A DNA stretch of 64,000 bases, from NCBI GenBank assembly GCA_951217055.1, contig OX578281.1, forward strand, positions 60,948,043 to 61,012,042. The letters run 5' to 3'. The stretch's first letter is position 1; each line of letters starts with the position of its first letter. The stretch is from Gerris lacustris. Taxonomy: Eukaryota > Arthropoda > Insecta > Hemiptera > Gerridae. The notes under the pieces were generated by a model. The model was given only the letters and a program-made list of their open reading frames with translations. It was not told the origin of the DNA and made no database searches. The translations under genes and the position numbers were made by a program. Positions 1 through 12,672 of this stretch are shown in pieces.

Positions 1-140
1 GTTATCATAAACTTTCTCAGTATGTTTTATTTGACAGTATCTCGCTAATATACCCTCTCATTATACTTCAACTGTCACCAACCACCTTAATTATATATCA
101 AGATAGTAGAAACAGCGAAACCTAATAATAGTAAACGTAA

Positions 141-649
141 TAGTAAATTACGCGTCTAGTGCGAAAAGTAGCATTTTGTATGCGAGTGTGGAGTTTGCAC
201 CCGAGCGACAGCGAGGGTAGTGAAACCTCACGAGCAAAGCAAAATGCAGTTTTCGCACGTACCGTACTTTATATGCGATTGTTGGATTTTAATAATAAAC
301 ACAGAAGTAAAAATTTAATAAACTTCCTGTATGTAAGTTTGTATTTCTCTTTTGATAAAGATGACATTAATTCATTAGTTGCGTATTTTGTGCCGAATCA
401 ATTATTTCGGGAGGCGTATAATTCTCCTCATTTGCGTCATAATCACTTAAATCACTCATTTTGTTTCACTAAAAACGTGATAGAAACAGTTACTTTAACT
501 AAACAAACAGCAAATTAGTTTTGTTAAATGTAAACAAATTTGTTAAGGTGAAGAATTCCTCTTTTTTCCGCACTAGGGCGGAAAAAAAAGAATTATGAAC
601 GCGCATGCGCAATTAATACAACTACGAAAAGAATCACTTTCTACGCATC
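141..649 (+). repeat. Dispersed repeat, copy 1 (second copy at 14751-15272)
   Basis: About 510 bp closely match 14751-15272 in the same orientation. Shared landmarks are a TAGTAAATTACGCGTC-like start, a GACAGCGAGGG block, an AT-rich middle, a GGAGGCGTAT block, a stem-loop near the end (540-590 here) and a GCGCATGCGCAAT block followed by CACTTTCTACG. The ORF across it is not conserved as protein between copies, so I treat it as a non-coding, non-autonomous element. Superfamily not recognised. Confidence 0.75.
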
Positions 650-700
650 AAAACTGAGGGGGTTAGAATTACGGGATAATTTGTTCTTCATTCCTTTATC

Positions 701-940
701 GGAACTTCTTTAGATTGTTACACCCCTTAAAAAAAGAAAAAAAAAAAAAACAGAGGGGAGTAACAATCTAAAGAAGGTGTAATGAATGTTCATCTTTAGA
801 CTGTTACTCCCCTTATAAAAACAGAAGTGCGTGATATTCCTTTGTCTCAAAGTACATTGGAGTAAGGTCTTAATATTTATTTATAGTCAGTCAGTTATAT
901 TCTAAAAAAACATAGGGGAGTAACAATCTAAAGAAATATC
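701..940. mobile_element. 240-bp MITE with 8-bp target duplication
   Basis: Terminal inverted repeats read inward as ACTTCTTTAGATTGTTAC and end outward as GTAACAATCTAAAGAA. The element is flanked by a perfect 8-bp direct repeat, CCTTTATC, at 693-700 and 941-948. It also contains an inner pair of the same inverted motif. A related copy lies at 58957-59189. An 8-bp duplication fits the hAT class, but the terminal bases are not the usual CAG type, so the superfamily is uncertain. Confidence 0.8.
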
Positions 941-1035
941 CCTTTATCTAAGTTTGTATATAGATAAGGTATTTTTTCCTGAATGAGATGATTTTCTTTT
1001 AGACATTTGTACGGTGAGTGAATTACCGCTGAAAA

Positions 1036-1180
1036 ACGTCAAGAGCTTTATTCACGTCCGAAACGAATTCTAATTTGAGACTTAAGAGATATCTTAATAT
1101 TGTGCAAAAATGATTCCGATTCCACTTAAACTTATGGAGGTAGAATATGCAAAATTATTAGAGTGCTAGAGCAAGAAACG
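1036..1180. repeat. Diverged repeat, inverted partner of 63105-63255
   Basis: Read on the opposite strand, 63105-63255 matches this block: AAGAGCTTT, ACGAATTCTAAT, a CCACTTAAAC block and CAAAATTATTAGAGTGCTA. The two copies lie near opposite ends of the window in opposite orientation. No terminal structure was identified. Confidence 0.65.
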
Positions 1181-2319
1181 ACTAAAAATGGTTCTAAGAC
1201 AATATAGGAAAGCAAAATCATCGCGAGTATTAATTCACAGAAAGTTTATCAGTCGGATCTTGTTTTTTTGTCTATAAATTTTGTTCTTTGTAGAGAAATT
1301 ATTTTCGTTCTGTAGAAGCACATTTATATAGAGAATTCATGGGACATACAAAAGATTCGTTGTACAGAGATTTTCGTTGTATTGAAGTTATAAGGAGGCC
1401 CGACTATATTTTTTTTTTGTTCAAAATCCACATTAAATAATATTTCAGCCAGTTAAATTTATAATAAACTAGCTGCAATTTATTCTTTCTAGTTCTAGTA
1501 CAAGCCGGCTCTGCAATTAACAGTTAACAATCTGATTTATAAAAATGTCTATTTGTACTAACTGCAAATGATACCATTAGGTAGAAGAGATCCTGTGACC
1601 GTATGTTTTGATTCTAGTTAGATTTGTACTAATATCGTCTGCACGCGTAGGATTATCGTACTTCGAACTAAAGATCGTCTTGGTGCGCACGATTTCCCCG
1701 TTTTGTAGCTTAGAGGCTCGTGTCGGGGCGATATTACGAAGAAGGGGTCGGCCAGAAGAAAACGAGAATTAAAGAGTTCGGTAAAGGAATGGTAGACGTT
1801 TGAGGCACAGGCAAGTCGAGATGTAATTTTTTGTTGGCCGGTCCCAAAGCATCAGGATGGATACCCAAGGGGTCACGAGAGGTCAAGTTTAAAAGACGAA
1901 CGAGTCAGTGCACTTCTAATCTAAATGATCTGCAGGGATACTAGACTCTCAAATACTGAGATGGAACTTAGCCAGATATACTAAGGAAAGAGATGTCGCC
2001 TTGTTTCACGGCGACGTTCTCAAACCGCATCATTAACATTATTCTAACTATAGCTCTTTCTACCTCAACAAATAAACAAAACAATCTTACATCTGTTTTT
2101 TAAACTTCTGAGAAATGATTTATTTGAATCTCTGGTAGATTAAAGAACATGAAAACAAAATAAAACATCTTGACAGGTCAAGCAACAGTGAACAACACTG
2201 TGTTTCATGATAAATAAAATTATAATCAAAGACAAGAGTTAAGAAATAGTTCTCTAGACAAAGCATTCAATTTTTTTAAAAATCACTTAAGTATTTTCAA
2301 AAATTTAGGTGTTTTCTTT

Positions 2320-2733
2320 TTTGGGAATGTGGAAAAGACCAAAAATGGACTTAACTACCACCTAAATTTCATTACAATCGGTCGAATAGTTCTTTGCAAA
2401 CATTTTAAATCAGGGTTGGACTGGGAAGAAATTTCGGCCCGGGAGTTTCTACATCAGACCGGCCCTCAAGTCTTGAGTTACCAAGGGACAAGGGACCGGC
2501 CCATTTTAGGCCTCAACCAGACCGGCCCACCGGGAAAACTCCCGAACTCCCTTATAGCCAGTCCGACCCTGTTTTAAATGACAAACAGACAGACAGACAG
2601 ACACAAGACCAAAAATGTTTTCTGATGTGTGAAACGGATTTCTGACCGGAAATTGTTGAAATTGAAGGCACAAAACAAAATTGTTTTTAAGAAAGAACAC
2701 TAGGCTCCAGTAACATTCGGTAAACTCGGAAGC
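2320..2733 (-). repeat. REP1 family copy, interrupted by a hAT MITE
   Basis: REP1 is the commonest repeat of the window. One end carries a hairpin built on GCTTCCGAGC...GGAAGC followed by a (GTCT)n tract; the other end reads GAGGAAGCTATGTGCCACAC. This copy has the CAGACAGACAGA tract at 2583-2602 and the hairpin end near 2733. Its middle is split by the MITE at 2411-2571, so this REP1 copy is older than the MITE. Confidence 0.75.
2411..2571. mobile_element. 161-bp hAT-type MITE with perfect 8-bp TSD
   Basis: Terminal inverted repeats are CAGGGTTGGACTGG at the left and CCAGTCCGACCCTG at the right. The flanking direct repeat TTTTAAAT is at 2403-2410 and 2572-2579. The CAGGG start and 8-bp duplication are typical of hAT superfamily MITEs. 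It has no coding capacity and is nested inside a REP1 copy. The interior is rich in CCGGCCC segments. Confidence 0.88.
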
Positions 2734-3590
2734 AATTAAATTGCATTATTTTTACCATAAAATTATTTTTTTCTGAGTTTATTATAAGTTTATCATCGCT
2801 TAATATTATAATATTTTATAATATTAATTATATTTTTTTTTCTTCCGAGTCGCTTAGTGTTAATTATTATCAACTAGTAGTTTTTTTTAATACAAAATTA
2901 TTAATTTTTTTTCTTTACGTTTTAAACCTATAATAGTGAGTTTAAAAATCTCATACCATCTTCAAATTATGGTTTTGATCCAAAACCAAAATTCGATCCA
3001 ATTCAATTGATATCCAACGTGATATCAAGATGACAAATAATCAAAACCTAGATGTCAGCATTCAATAATGTTATGGAATATCTATATGTTTGAAAAATGT
3101 ATAAAATACTCTGGCGAAGGAAGTAAGGATGGACAGGACATGGTGGAAACGTTTAAGACGAAGGTATTTTCCCACTAGGTACTTGGGGCGTTGCAGAAGA
3201 AGGTCCTTAAGAACCTTGACTTTCAAGGTCTTCATATTAATATAACGTGTAAAGATACCTTCCACCTCAACCGACAGCATTATTACTTGAGTTATAAAGA
3301 ACCTTTCTTCGACATTCTCTTAGGACACGTGGGAACTAACTTTCTCGACTCTTCTTGTGTCGATAATATAGACTAAAGTGTCAGAGATACGTTTAACGTT
3401 TAACAGGTGACTTTCAGCATAATATAGGACATAGGAGCATAATATAGGATAGAGATAGGACAGGGAGCGTTAGTTGAGGTAATCATTGAAGGTCAATTCA
3501 CGTAAACAAAATGAAATCCACGTAAGTTTTACGTGGAAAGGTATTTTCTTTTACCTTAAGCTTATTAGTATTATAGCTGAATAAGAGAAA

Positions 3591-4170
3591 AATAGACTGC
3601 CGCACTTAGAGTGGCACATAGCTTCATCGCATCCTATCACGTACTTTATTGATTTTATGCTTTTACAAGCTATTATTGTCCAATTTGTTTAATTGTTTCC
3701 CCCGTTTTGTCAATCTGTCAAAATTGTTTTGATTCTTTACACGAATTAAAGTATTAATTTAGCAAAAGTTAAAGAGCGCACACGGATAAAATTAATCTGG
3801 GGATATCTGCGGGTTACTTTCAACACACTATAAAAGTGTCATTCAAATCAGATAAGTACTTTTGAAGCTTTAGGTATAAATAAATGTATGTTTGTGCCCA
3901 TGTGGAAGAGAAACAAATGAGCGCAGAAGGTTGAAACTTTTAGGGGGCTAACAATGAGCTAATTATGACCTACCATACAAATTGCATTAAAATCAGACGT
4001 TTAGTTTTTAGGAATATATTGGTTTCACAAAAATTGAGCGACAGACCGACAAAAATGTTCCCTAACGTCTGAAACGGATTTCTGACTTGGAATTTTTGAA
4101 TTCGGAGAAATAAAAAAAATTCGCTCTGAGAGATCACATAGCTTCCGTTACTTTCGGTAAGCTCGGAAGC
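3591..4170 (-). repeat. REP1 family copy, near full length
   Basis: It runs from AATAGACTGCC (3591) through GTGGCACATAGCTTC to the hairpin end GGTAAGCTCGGAAGC at 4170. Internal landmarks shared with the other copies are CCCCCGTTTTGT, GAAGAGAAACAAATGAGCGC and AAACGGATTTCTGA. No intact coding sequence is present; reading frames across it are not conserved between copies. Confidence 0.8.
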
Positions 4171-4680
4171 AAAAATCAATTTTGAATTACATTGATTAAA
4201 ATAATTTTGAATAGGAAATATAAGATGAAGCCTGGCGTGCAAAAACAAAAAGTTTAAAATACTTAACTTAAAATTTATAGCAAAGCAGACTAGCCTTAAT
4301 GTGGAATTAGTTATTGATTGTGGCATTAAGTAGCGATCTTCGACATCAAATTAATATTACATCGAACTAAAAATCGTAACATAATGGCATGACAGTAAAA
4401 GCAGTGAAATATTTTAAATAACTCACCAGCTTAAAATTAGTGGTTAAGCCACGGTTTAATAAATTAAGTGAATGTAATCACATGATAGTGACAATATGCA
4501 GATTAGGAATAAATCACGTAATTTCCAATATATGACATATGATCAGGAAAAAAGACTCTGCACTGTGGATACAGTTTAATGTAAACAAAGACCTACGACA
4601 TTTAGTAATCCACTAAAACAAAAATCAGATATAAAATATTAAGATAAATATTTGTCTTTGTTTACCAACATTCACCTTAC

Positions 4681-4896
4681 TATAGTAAACACATTATACT
4701 TTTTAACTCTGACAGCTTAGGAAAATCGAGAAAAAAATGGGAGGAGAGTGAATGAGAGCTTGAGATTTTGGCGGGTAATTGGTCATTGCCGACCTATTAC
4801 CCGCCAAAATCTCAAGCTCTCATACTCTCTCCTCCCATTTTTGTTTCTCGATTTTCCTAAGCTGTCAGAGTTAAAAAGTATAATGTGTTTACTATA
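4681..4896. repeat. 216-bp near-perfect palindrome (foldback)
   Basis: Arms of about 100 bp mirror each other: TATAGTAAACACATTATAC at 4681 answers GTATAATGTGTTTACTATA ending at 4896, with a spacer of about 16 nt around 4784-4800. The central part holds GGCGGGTAAT and its complement. The arms differ by only a few bases, suggesting recent origin or gene conversion. No perfect flanking duplication was found. Confidence 0.85.
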
Positions 4897-5364
4897 AAAA
4901 TACCTAAAACGTTTAATCACAGGACTTTATTAGCTAGTAGAAACATAAGACCTTTTACATTCATATTTAAGTCAAAAATTAAAGTTTAAAAATCATAAGA
5001 TATCTTGAATGTCTGAAATATAGTCCAGTGTCGACTGAATGCCAAAAAACATAAAACTATTCAACATTCGGCACTCAATATCTAACGATTTATAGTTGAA
5101 TCGATAAATAATGTTAAATTGAATTACCAATTAACTATATTCTAGAATTTTTTTAATTGCTTACTAAATTATATAGCGTTATGGTATTTATATAATAAAA
5201 TACTCGGGGAAAGAAAAAAAATTATGTTTAGAGATATTTTATTTTCTACAGCGTTTCCGCAGCCAGAGTCTGATATGTATATAACTCAGCAATGAAATTA
5301 AAATCATGAGCATGACTCAGATAAGGTATTTATAAAAAAATATATAATTTTGTTTATTTTTATT

Positions 5365-5945
5365 GCTTCCGAGCTTACGAAGGTAACGGAAGCATTGTGT
5401 TCACTTTAGAGAACGAAAACATTTTACGTCTCCGATTTTAAAAATTCCAAGACCGAAATCTTTGTCAGACATCAGGGAACATTTTTGGTTCCGTGTCTGT
5501 CTGCCTGTCTGTCTGTCGGTCTGTGTGTCCACAAATCAATGAAACGTGGGATGATAACTTGAGTAAATGTCGACTGATTTTGATGAAATTTGGTAGACAT
5601 GTTCATTTTACCAATGCCGAGGACGAGTTCGTTAGACAACGTTATCCGTCCAAGCGTTCACGCGCAGCTCTCGCTTAAACGTGAACTTCAAATTTAAAAT
5701 TGGAATATTAGGTCGGGAAAAAATCTAACTTCATCTATTCAATGAGACAAACATTTTTTTCAAATACAATTTTTTAGTAAAACTAACAGCGTCACCGCTA
5801 TGAAGTGTTAAAGATCGCTAAAACTATTAATAGTTTTTACGCAAAGAACAATCATATATAGCAATAATGTTAATGTTAATATAACAATAAAGTACACGAT
5901 AGGATGCGAGGATGCTATGTGCCACAATAATTGGCAGACTATTTT
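5365..5945 (+). repeat. REP1 family copy, plus orientation (variant B)
   Basis: It begins with the hairpin end GCTTCCGAGCTTACGAAGG and a (GTCT)n tract near 5490-5520, and ends with GATGCTATGTGCCAC and TTGGCAGACT. Its middle differs from the 3591 copy and matches 18637-18940, 37425-37640, 39943-40526 and 53302-53808, so REP1 has at least two internal variants with shared ends. Sequence at 5130-5330 recurs at 6190-6310, so this copy lies between two direct repeats about 1 kb apart. Confidence 0.75.
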
Positions 5946-7149
5946 TATTGTATTTTAATATTATGTTAATATTATAGTTAATAGTAAGCTAATAATAATT
6001 TGTTAAAATATTATAAATGTTGTAGCCTCAAGAAGCCCAAAGGTGAAGGGCGAAATACAGCAATTGAAAAAGAGAAGTTGGTTTTATTTAATTAATTAAA
6101 GAAAACCAATTAACTCTTTCAAATGCCTAATTTTAAAGAAAAAAACTAATAAACTACCAAAAAAATGTGTTCAAGTTCAAAAAGAAAATAAGACCAATTA
6201 ACTATGTATATTCTAGAATTTTTTAATTGCTAATAGCGTCGGCCAGAGTAGGTATAATAAATCTATATCTCAGCAATGGAATCAAAATCATGAGCATGAC
6301 TCTCACCATGATCAAATCCTATGAAAACAATCCCTGTAATGGGTTCGAAACGTAGGAAAAGACAACATTTTTCTTCGGTAATATCTAGATTAATTCAATT
6401 TAATGAATGTATAATTTATAGTTATATATGATGAATACATAACTAGTTTTGCAATGCGACAGGAAATATGATCGAAGAATACAAAAAAAAAGTAGTATGA
6501 CCACAAAAAGGAATATAACAGGAAAAAGAAGTAAATGGTCAGTTTGAAAATACGAGAGATTGTTTTCCTTGAAACTCGTCTGAGGATGTGTTTAATCTAT
6601 GTCTGACCACTATCCTGGACGTTCGGTTGAAGAACAAAAGAAGGAAAAAAACGGAGGTTGGTTTCTGGTCTAGCTCTAGGCCCGGATATGGAAGTGAAGG
6701 GGGCGAGTCAGGAATAGAACCTGAAGGTGGGCAGGGAATGTGGTTTGACTAGTATCTGAAGTTGCAGGTAAGTCTGTGGGTGCATTCACCTGGTACAGAT
6801 TGCAGTCTGCAATGTTTCATCACCTTACTCCAGATAATGAGCCCACGAAGTTCTAATCTACTTTATTGATTAAAAAAAAGAAAAAAATGTCATAAAGCCA
6901 TCTGTTTCTTAAATTCTTCTTGTATTTTCACGAATATTTGACAAATTGGTTATTAATGAACTGGAAGTTGATGAAAGTTTGTGCATCACGTCGGTAGTGT
7001 TTCGACAGAACTACAACAAAATCTACTCGATTGGTGACAAAATCTTTATTTCTAAGCGAATGATAACACAAAAAGCAACCATGTTACAGTAAAAATACAT
7101 TTAATAAATGTTTTAATTCGACCACTTCAGTTCTAAGGATATGTCGTAC

Positions 7150-8230
7150 AAAATCTCAGTAGAAACTAAAGTGTTAGACTAGCTTGTTTACTTGTTTATT
7201 AGTTAACACGTTATCTTGTTAGCTTGTTTATTTGTCAACTCTGTATCTTATTAGCTTGTTTGTCAGTTAAAAAGTTATCTTGTAAGTTTGTTACTTCTTT
7301 GTATTCATTGTTAGCTTGTTTATTTGTCAACTCGTTATCTTGTTAGCTTCTTTATTTGTCAAATCGATATCTTGTTAGCTTGTTTATGTGTCAACTCGTT
7401 AGCTTGTTTATTTGTCAATTTGTTATCTTGTTACAGTCCAGGAGATAGCGTGCAAAAAAGTGTCTGACTAACATCAAGCTAGAATTTTGTATACAAGTCA
7501 ATCTTTTAGCGCCTTTTAAGAATATGTGGTCGGCTAAGTTCGTCTGCGGGACATAGCTTGGTAATAGGCGTTTGAAAAAAACAAACCGGTGGAGAGCGGC
7601 CATGTCTCACCAGTTATGGTGGACAATGTGATTTTCGTGATCCTGAGTACAGAATTAGTTAGTAGACCAAAAATCAAGTTGTTGCTGTGTTGTTCCTTGA
7701 CAGGTGACAACGTTGATTTTCTGTAATATTTGAATAACTAACCTATCAAGTGTGAAAATAACATCGACTTGATTTTTGGTCTACTAACTAATTCTGTACT
7801 CAGGATCATGAAAATCACATTGTCCACCATAATTGGTGAGACATGGCCGCTCTCCACCGGTTTGTTTTTTTCAAACGCCTATTGCCAAGCTATGTCCCGC
7901 AGACGAACTTAGCCGACCACATATTCTTAAAAGGCGCTAAAAGATTGACTTGTATACAAAATTCTAGCTTGATGTTAGTCAGACATTTTTTTGCACGCTA
8001 TCTCCTGGACTATTAGCTTGTTTGTTTGACGAGTCTTTATCTTGATTATTGGATGAATCGTTATCTTATTAGTGTGTTTATTGGTTGAATCGTTATCTCG
8101 TTTGTTTCTTTGTTTATTAGTTAAATCGTTGTATTGTTTATTAGTTTATTTGTTAACCTATTACTTTGTTTGATTGTTGCCTTGTTTACTTATTTAGTTT
8201 ACTTGTTAGCTAGTTATATTGTTTCATTGT
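7150..8230 (+). repeat. Degenerate minisatellite, split by a snap-back element
   Basis: Units of roughly 30 bp built from GTTAGCTTGTTTATTTGTCAA and CTCGTTATCTT repeat imperfectly from 7150 to 7435 and resume from 8011 to about 8230. The 575-bp palindrome at 7436-8010 sits inside the array, so it inserted into a pre-existing tandem repeat or recombined there. Confidence 0.75.
7436..8010. mobile_element. Snap-back (foldback) element, 575 bp, best copy of its family
   Basis: The left end GTCCAGGAGATAGCGTGC is mirrored by GCACGCTATCTCCTGGAC at the right. The arms are about 245 bp each and nearly identical over their length, separated by a spacer of about 85 nt near 7680-7765. Transcription would give a very long hairpin. 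Other copies are 12213-12503 (partial), 20064-20580, 23654-24051 (truncated) and 44606-44995 (deleted left arm). Flanking TA at some copies suggests TA-targeted insertion. There is no coding capacity. Confidence 0.88.
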
Positions 8231-8278
8231 TGCTTTCGTGTTTTTAAATTATCTTTCTTTTTATCAAATTATTAATTA

Positions 8279-8391
<113 letters not shown>

Positions 8392-9156
8392 ATTTTATTG
8401 CTTAAACCAGTTTTATCTTGATCCATTATCATTATATAAATTTAATAATAAATTAAGTATATATAAAAAAATTAATCTTATCATAAATAATTTACATCAA
8501 ATATACCGCTTTAATGTCATCGATAAATTGAAATGAAACTTATTCAAAGACATAATTGCATTTATAACAATAATAATTGATTTCTGGGCAATATCAGCTT
8601 GTCTACTTAGAAAATAAGAAAGCAATTAGCGTAACGATAACACTTATCAATATTTCAATATTGATAATTTACCTAGAAAGGAGCATTTCGATATAAAATA
8701 ATAAAGGAATACGGTTGACTGAATTTATTATTCCATTATAAGAACTGTAAATGTATATACTGTGTATATTGAGTTTTTTAACAAGACACTTGACGATTTA
8801 ATGCAATTTGAGGCATTACTATATCAATATTTAAATTGTCAAATATTTATTTTAAGTGTTTCCATTAGAACTTGATGGACGGGTGAAAGGATAAAAAAAA
8901 ACACCGACTTTGAATAATTTAAGTAAATAAAATGTTAGTTTTTTCTGACACTCGTGGCCTCTTTTAATATAAAAATAACAAACCCACTCGAATATTATCT
9001 TTTAGTTTAATTATCTTTTATGTAATTATGATATTTATGTAATTATTCATATTTTGAGTACACTGTCTTTGTATTATTTTAGTCTCCACCTTTTTTTTTT
9101 TAATAATTTTAAAAGTTCATACAGTAAACATTTTTCTTAAATATTTAATCATTTTT

Positions 9157-9804
9157 AGGGTCCGTAGGCAAAACCAAGGACCCTTATTTTCCTGCGTGTG
9201 TCTGTCAGTCCGTCCTGTCGCATGCTCTCACGGGTACACCTTTCGTCCGATCACTTTGAAATTTGGCATGTATGTGTCTTGTACCGACCCACATATTTTA
9301 AAAATATAGCGACTTAAAAAAAATATTATTCAAAAAAATTAGGGTAAAAAAACTTAAGGGTTAAAAGTTTTACATTTTTTTTCGACACCGTGAGGGGTAT
9401 CATATGAAAGGGTACGTCGAGCTGATTACAAAAATATATAATTCTTTGGTTTTAACTTTGATAGGGCGAGCGGAGGCAAGTTTTAAGTGGGTTTGAAACG
9501 TGTCCCCCCCCCCCCCCCCCCTATCTCGTTTATGTGAAGTGCAAAAATCTGACCAAAAGTAAGGATACCACTTTTTGGAAATTTCGAAAAAAATATTATT
9601 TAATTTTTATTGACAAATGACAAAATACTTTTTTTTATAATTGTGGTATTTTCGATGATTTTATATGGTTGTAGTCTGGTTCAGTGTGAGTTTTGAGAAT
9701 ATCAGACCCTTTGAATTGTTCAAAGTAAGCTTTTTAGCATTTTAAAAAAAAACACTGTTTATACACTTTACAGTTAAACACTATATAGTGTGGCCTACGG
9801 AACC
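9157..9804. repeat. Repeat with GGGTCCGTAGGC terminal inverted repeats
   Basis: The left end GGTCCGTAGGCAAAACCAAGG and the right end GCCTACGGAACC (9792-9804) form short inverted repeats. The first 130 bp closely match 21653-21785, including CCTGCGTGTGTCT, the GTCCGTCC tract and ACTTTGAAATTTGGCATGTA. A weaker relative is at 39677-39850. A poly(C) run of about 18 nt lies near 9506. No transposase ORF. Confidence 0.7.
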
Positions 9805-12048
9805 TCGCTGTGTGCTGACCAGCACACACTTGACCTGATTATTTCTATTTTCGGAAGGTTTATTTTATAAGGGGCAAAATATTGGAGATAAAAAAGTTAT
9901 ATGTAAAATTTTACTGTGTCACAGAATCCAAATCTGCTATCAAAAATATACAATCCAATTTGAAATTTATTTCGGCGACCTGGGGGCAAAGGGGGTGGTT
10001 GCCCCTAGTAGGCGATTACATGAAAACAAACTTCCCTTTACCTAGTACGGTTCCCCCAAGTTACATTAATTTATCTCAAACAGTTCAAAAAGTTAAGAGG
10101 GGGTGGAGTGGGGGGGGGGGGGGGGGGGTAGACTTTAGACCACCCTGTACATTATTATTGTGATTTAAATTTATATGTTCTATCAGATGTTATAATGCAT
10201 AAAATACGTTAAATACAGTTTTATTTATTATGAATTATTATAATACTATTATTTATAGTAAAGATAAGAAGTAGAGTTACTTAATTATAAGAATATATTG
10301 AAATATATCTTTATTTAAAGTAAATTTATTTTGTGTATAAAAGCCGGCTTTTATACACAAGTGGTTATGTTTAGGGTCGGCGACACAGTAGAAGCCAGAT
10401 TTAAATTTGTTTGGCAACCTCCTACACTGCTGTTTTAAATTATTTTTTATCTTGTCGGCACTGAAAATAACTAGCAGTATTAGTTAAGAGACGGCTTGGT
10501 AATATCAAGTTAATTTTAGTAGAGCGATATTTTTATTTTTACTTATTTCTATTATTAATTAGTTATATAAGTATATTAGTTATGAAATACCTTGATAGTT
10601 AGGTTAAAAGCTGGGGAAGTTACTTAGTGGGCTGCCTGTTTACTACTGGACTAACCTCTTCTAAACTAATGTTTGTAATATAGCGGGCCGGCCGGCATAA
10701 CTGCGCATGTCTACACTATCCCCACTACTCTACCAACACATACACAGTCTAGACTAGTAATTAACCTGTCCCAACTATATTTAAAGTTAAGTGTGTGTGG
10801 GTACCCACATATTGTGGGAATGTTCCATTCATTTCCCTCTTGCATCCGCTCGATTACAAACTCTAAAATAATCAAGATTGAAAAGTATCGAGTTATATTT
10901 CGATTGTTTTATAATCGATACCGATTATAAGTTATAGATGGTTGCGATAAAACCATGTTTATACTAATAATCGATACCTTTTAGTTAGGTATATAAAATA
11001 AATTAATAAATCAATACAAAATAAAGATAATAATTAATAATTATAAACTAAATATAAAATAAATTGACAAGGAATAAATATGAGAATATAACAAAAAAAT
11101 AAAATAGAAACGCAAAGCATAAAATATTTTACATAAGAAGTATTATCTTATTTGTATACTACTATTTGGTATATTAATATGTTAATTCTATTATAATAAT
11201 ATTATCAAATATTAATATTTATTAAAAGTATACTGTTGTAACTTTTTTTGCGCATTGCACATGCGCATGTAAAATGCGCCAAAATGTGCTAATCTCAAAA
11301 TGTTTAATTTTTTTCTTTTTTTTCGAGAGGGTATCAAATAAAAGTTCCAGAAGAGTAGATTACAAGCATATTATATAACATTTTTTAACAATTGTGCTTT
11401 TTAACGCCAATATTGCGTTTTTAGCGTCAATATTTCACCCCAAAAATCCCCCCCCCAACCCCCCTATAACGGTTTGTCCAAAAATTTTGAAATAATTCAT
11501 GCTAATAGGTACCTTATGATAGGACGATGAGCATTTGCGCAGTGAGCCAAAATTCTTTTTTTTAAAAACATTTTGAGTGGGGTTTCAAATGAAAGCTACT
11601 GATGAGTATATATAAATATATAATAAAACTATTAAAAAATTGCATTTTTTGTTCATTTATACCTAAGTCGAAATATACTCCTTAAAAAAATGTCTCTCAC
11701 CCCCCCCCCCCCCCCCCAAACCACCTTATAACGGCTAGTCCTAAAATTATTTATTTTAAAAATTCCGGAAAAAATTTAATTTACCATTTCGTTATTACTC
11801 ATAAAAAAAACATTGTGACCCCAGGGGGATCGAACCAGGGACCCCTACTCTACTCCTTGTTTATATTTTGTTTATTTTCATATAGGGGAGGATGGGGAAA
11901 TAATTTTATTTTTTCAAAATATAATAAACCATAAGCTTAATATCCTACGAAACCCTAAAAAGTACTTGGATGGAAGTACTTCCTTGTTATATTTTGTTTG
12001 ATGCGATACGCAAATAAATACCAAGAGAACACAACGCAATCAAAAACC

Positions 12049-12672
12049 CAGGGCCGGATTTAGAGGATTTGGGCCCCTAGGCGGATGATGTGGTGCGGGC
12101 CCCTCCTTGTACTTTTAGCTATGACAAAAGTATTGTATAGTTGCTTATTGTTCATTGATGAAGTCTTGAAAGTTCTGAGGAAAGCTATAAGACCATCTTA
12201 GAAAATTTTGTCCAGAAGTATATGTGGTCGGCTAAGTTTGTCTGCAGGGCATAGCTTAGCCATGGGCCGTTAAATATAAACAGACCAGACCGGTGGAGAG
12301 CGGTCATGTCCAATATATTTTGGCGGACAATGTGATTTTCATGATCCTGAGAACAAAATTATTTAGTAGACCGCATAAATCAAGTTGATGTAAGTTTGTA
12401 ACTTGCTATGCGACCACTTTGATTTGAGGAAATATTTAAATAACTAACCTATCAAGTGACAAACTACCGCATCAACTTGATCTTAGTTAGTCATGAATGT
12501 GTGCAGGTGTTTTCATCATGTTCTTTATTTAGGTTTGACTTCCGAGTTTCGAGCTTATAGCTTTAGTTAATGGGCGTATTTAAAAAAAAAAAAAAAATTT
12601 GTGGTGCGGGCCCCCTTGTGGTGCGGGCCCCTAGGCGGCCGCCTATGTCGCCTATGCCTAAATTCAGCCCTG
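12049..12672. mobile_element. 624-bp hAT-type element with perfect 8-bp TSD
   Basis: Termini CAGGGCCGGATTTAG and TAAATTCAGCCCTG are inverted repeats. The flanking duplication CAAAAACC is at 12041-12048 and 12673-12680. Just inside each end lies a GGGCCCCTAGGCGG block. No transposase is encoded; the centre contains a partial snap-back element (12213-12503), so it is a non-autonomous element carrying a nested insertion. Confidence 0.88.
12213..12503. mobile_element. Partial snap-back family copy nested in a hAT element
   Basis: It begins GTCCAGAAGTATATGTGGTCGG and follows the left arm of the family (CATAGCTT, CCGGTGGAGAGCGG, GGACAATGTGATTTTCATGA) through the spacer region (CACTTTGATTTGAGG, TAACTAACCTATCAAGTG). 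Most of the right arm is missing. Confidence 0.75.

Noticed and set aside
4633..4896. Palindrome at 4681-4896 as a fourth small tailed foldback
   Set aside because: Candidate flanking repeats match at only about 8 of 12 positions, so the evidence is too weak.
9500..11720. Poly(C)/poly(G) runs (about 9506, 10112, 11702) as structural elements
   Set aside because: They vary in length like ordinary homopolymers and may include sequencing error.
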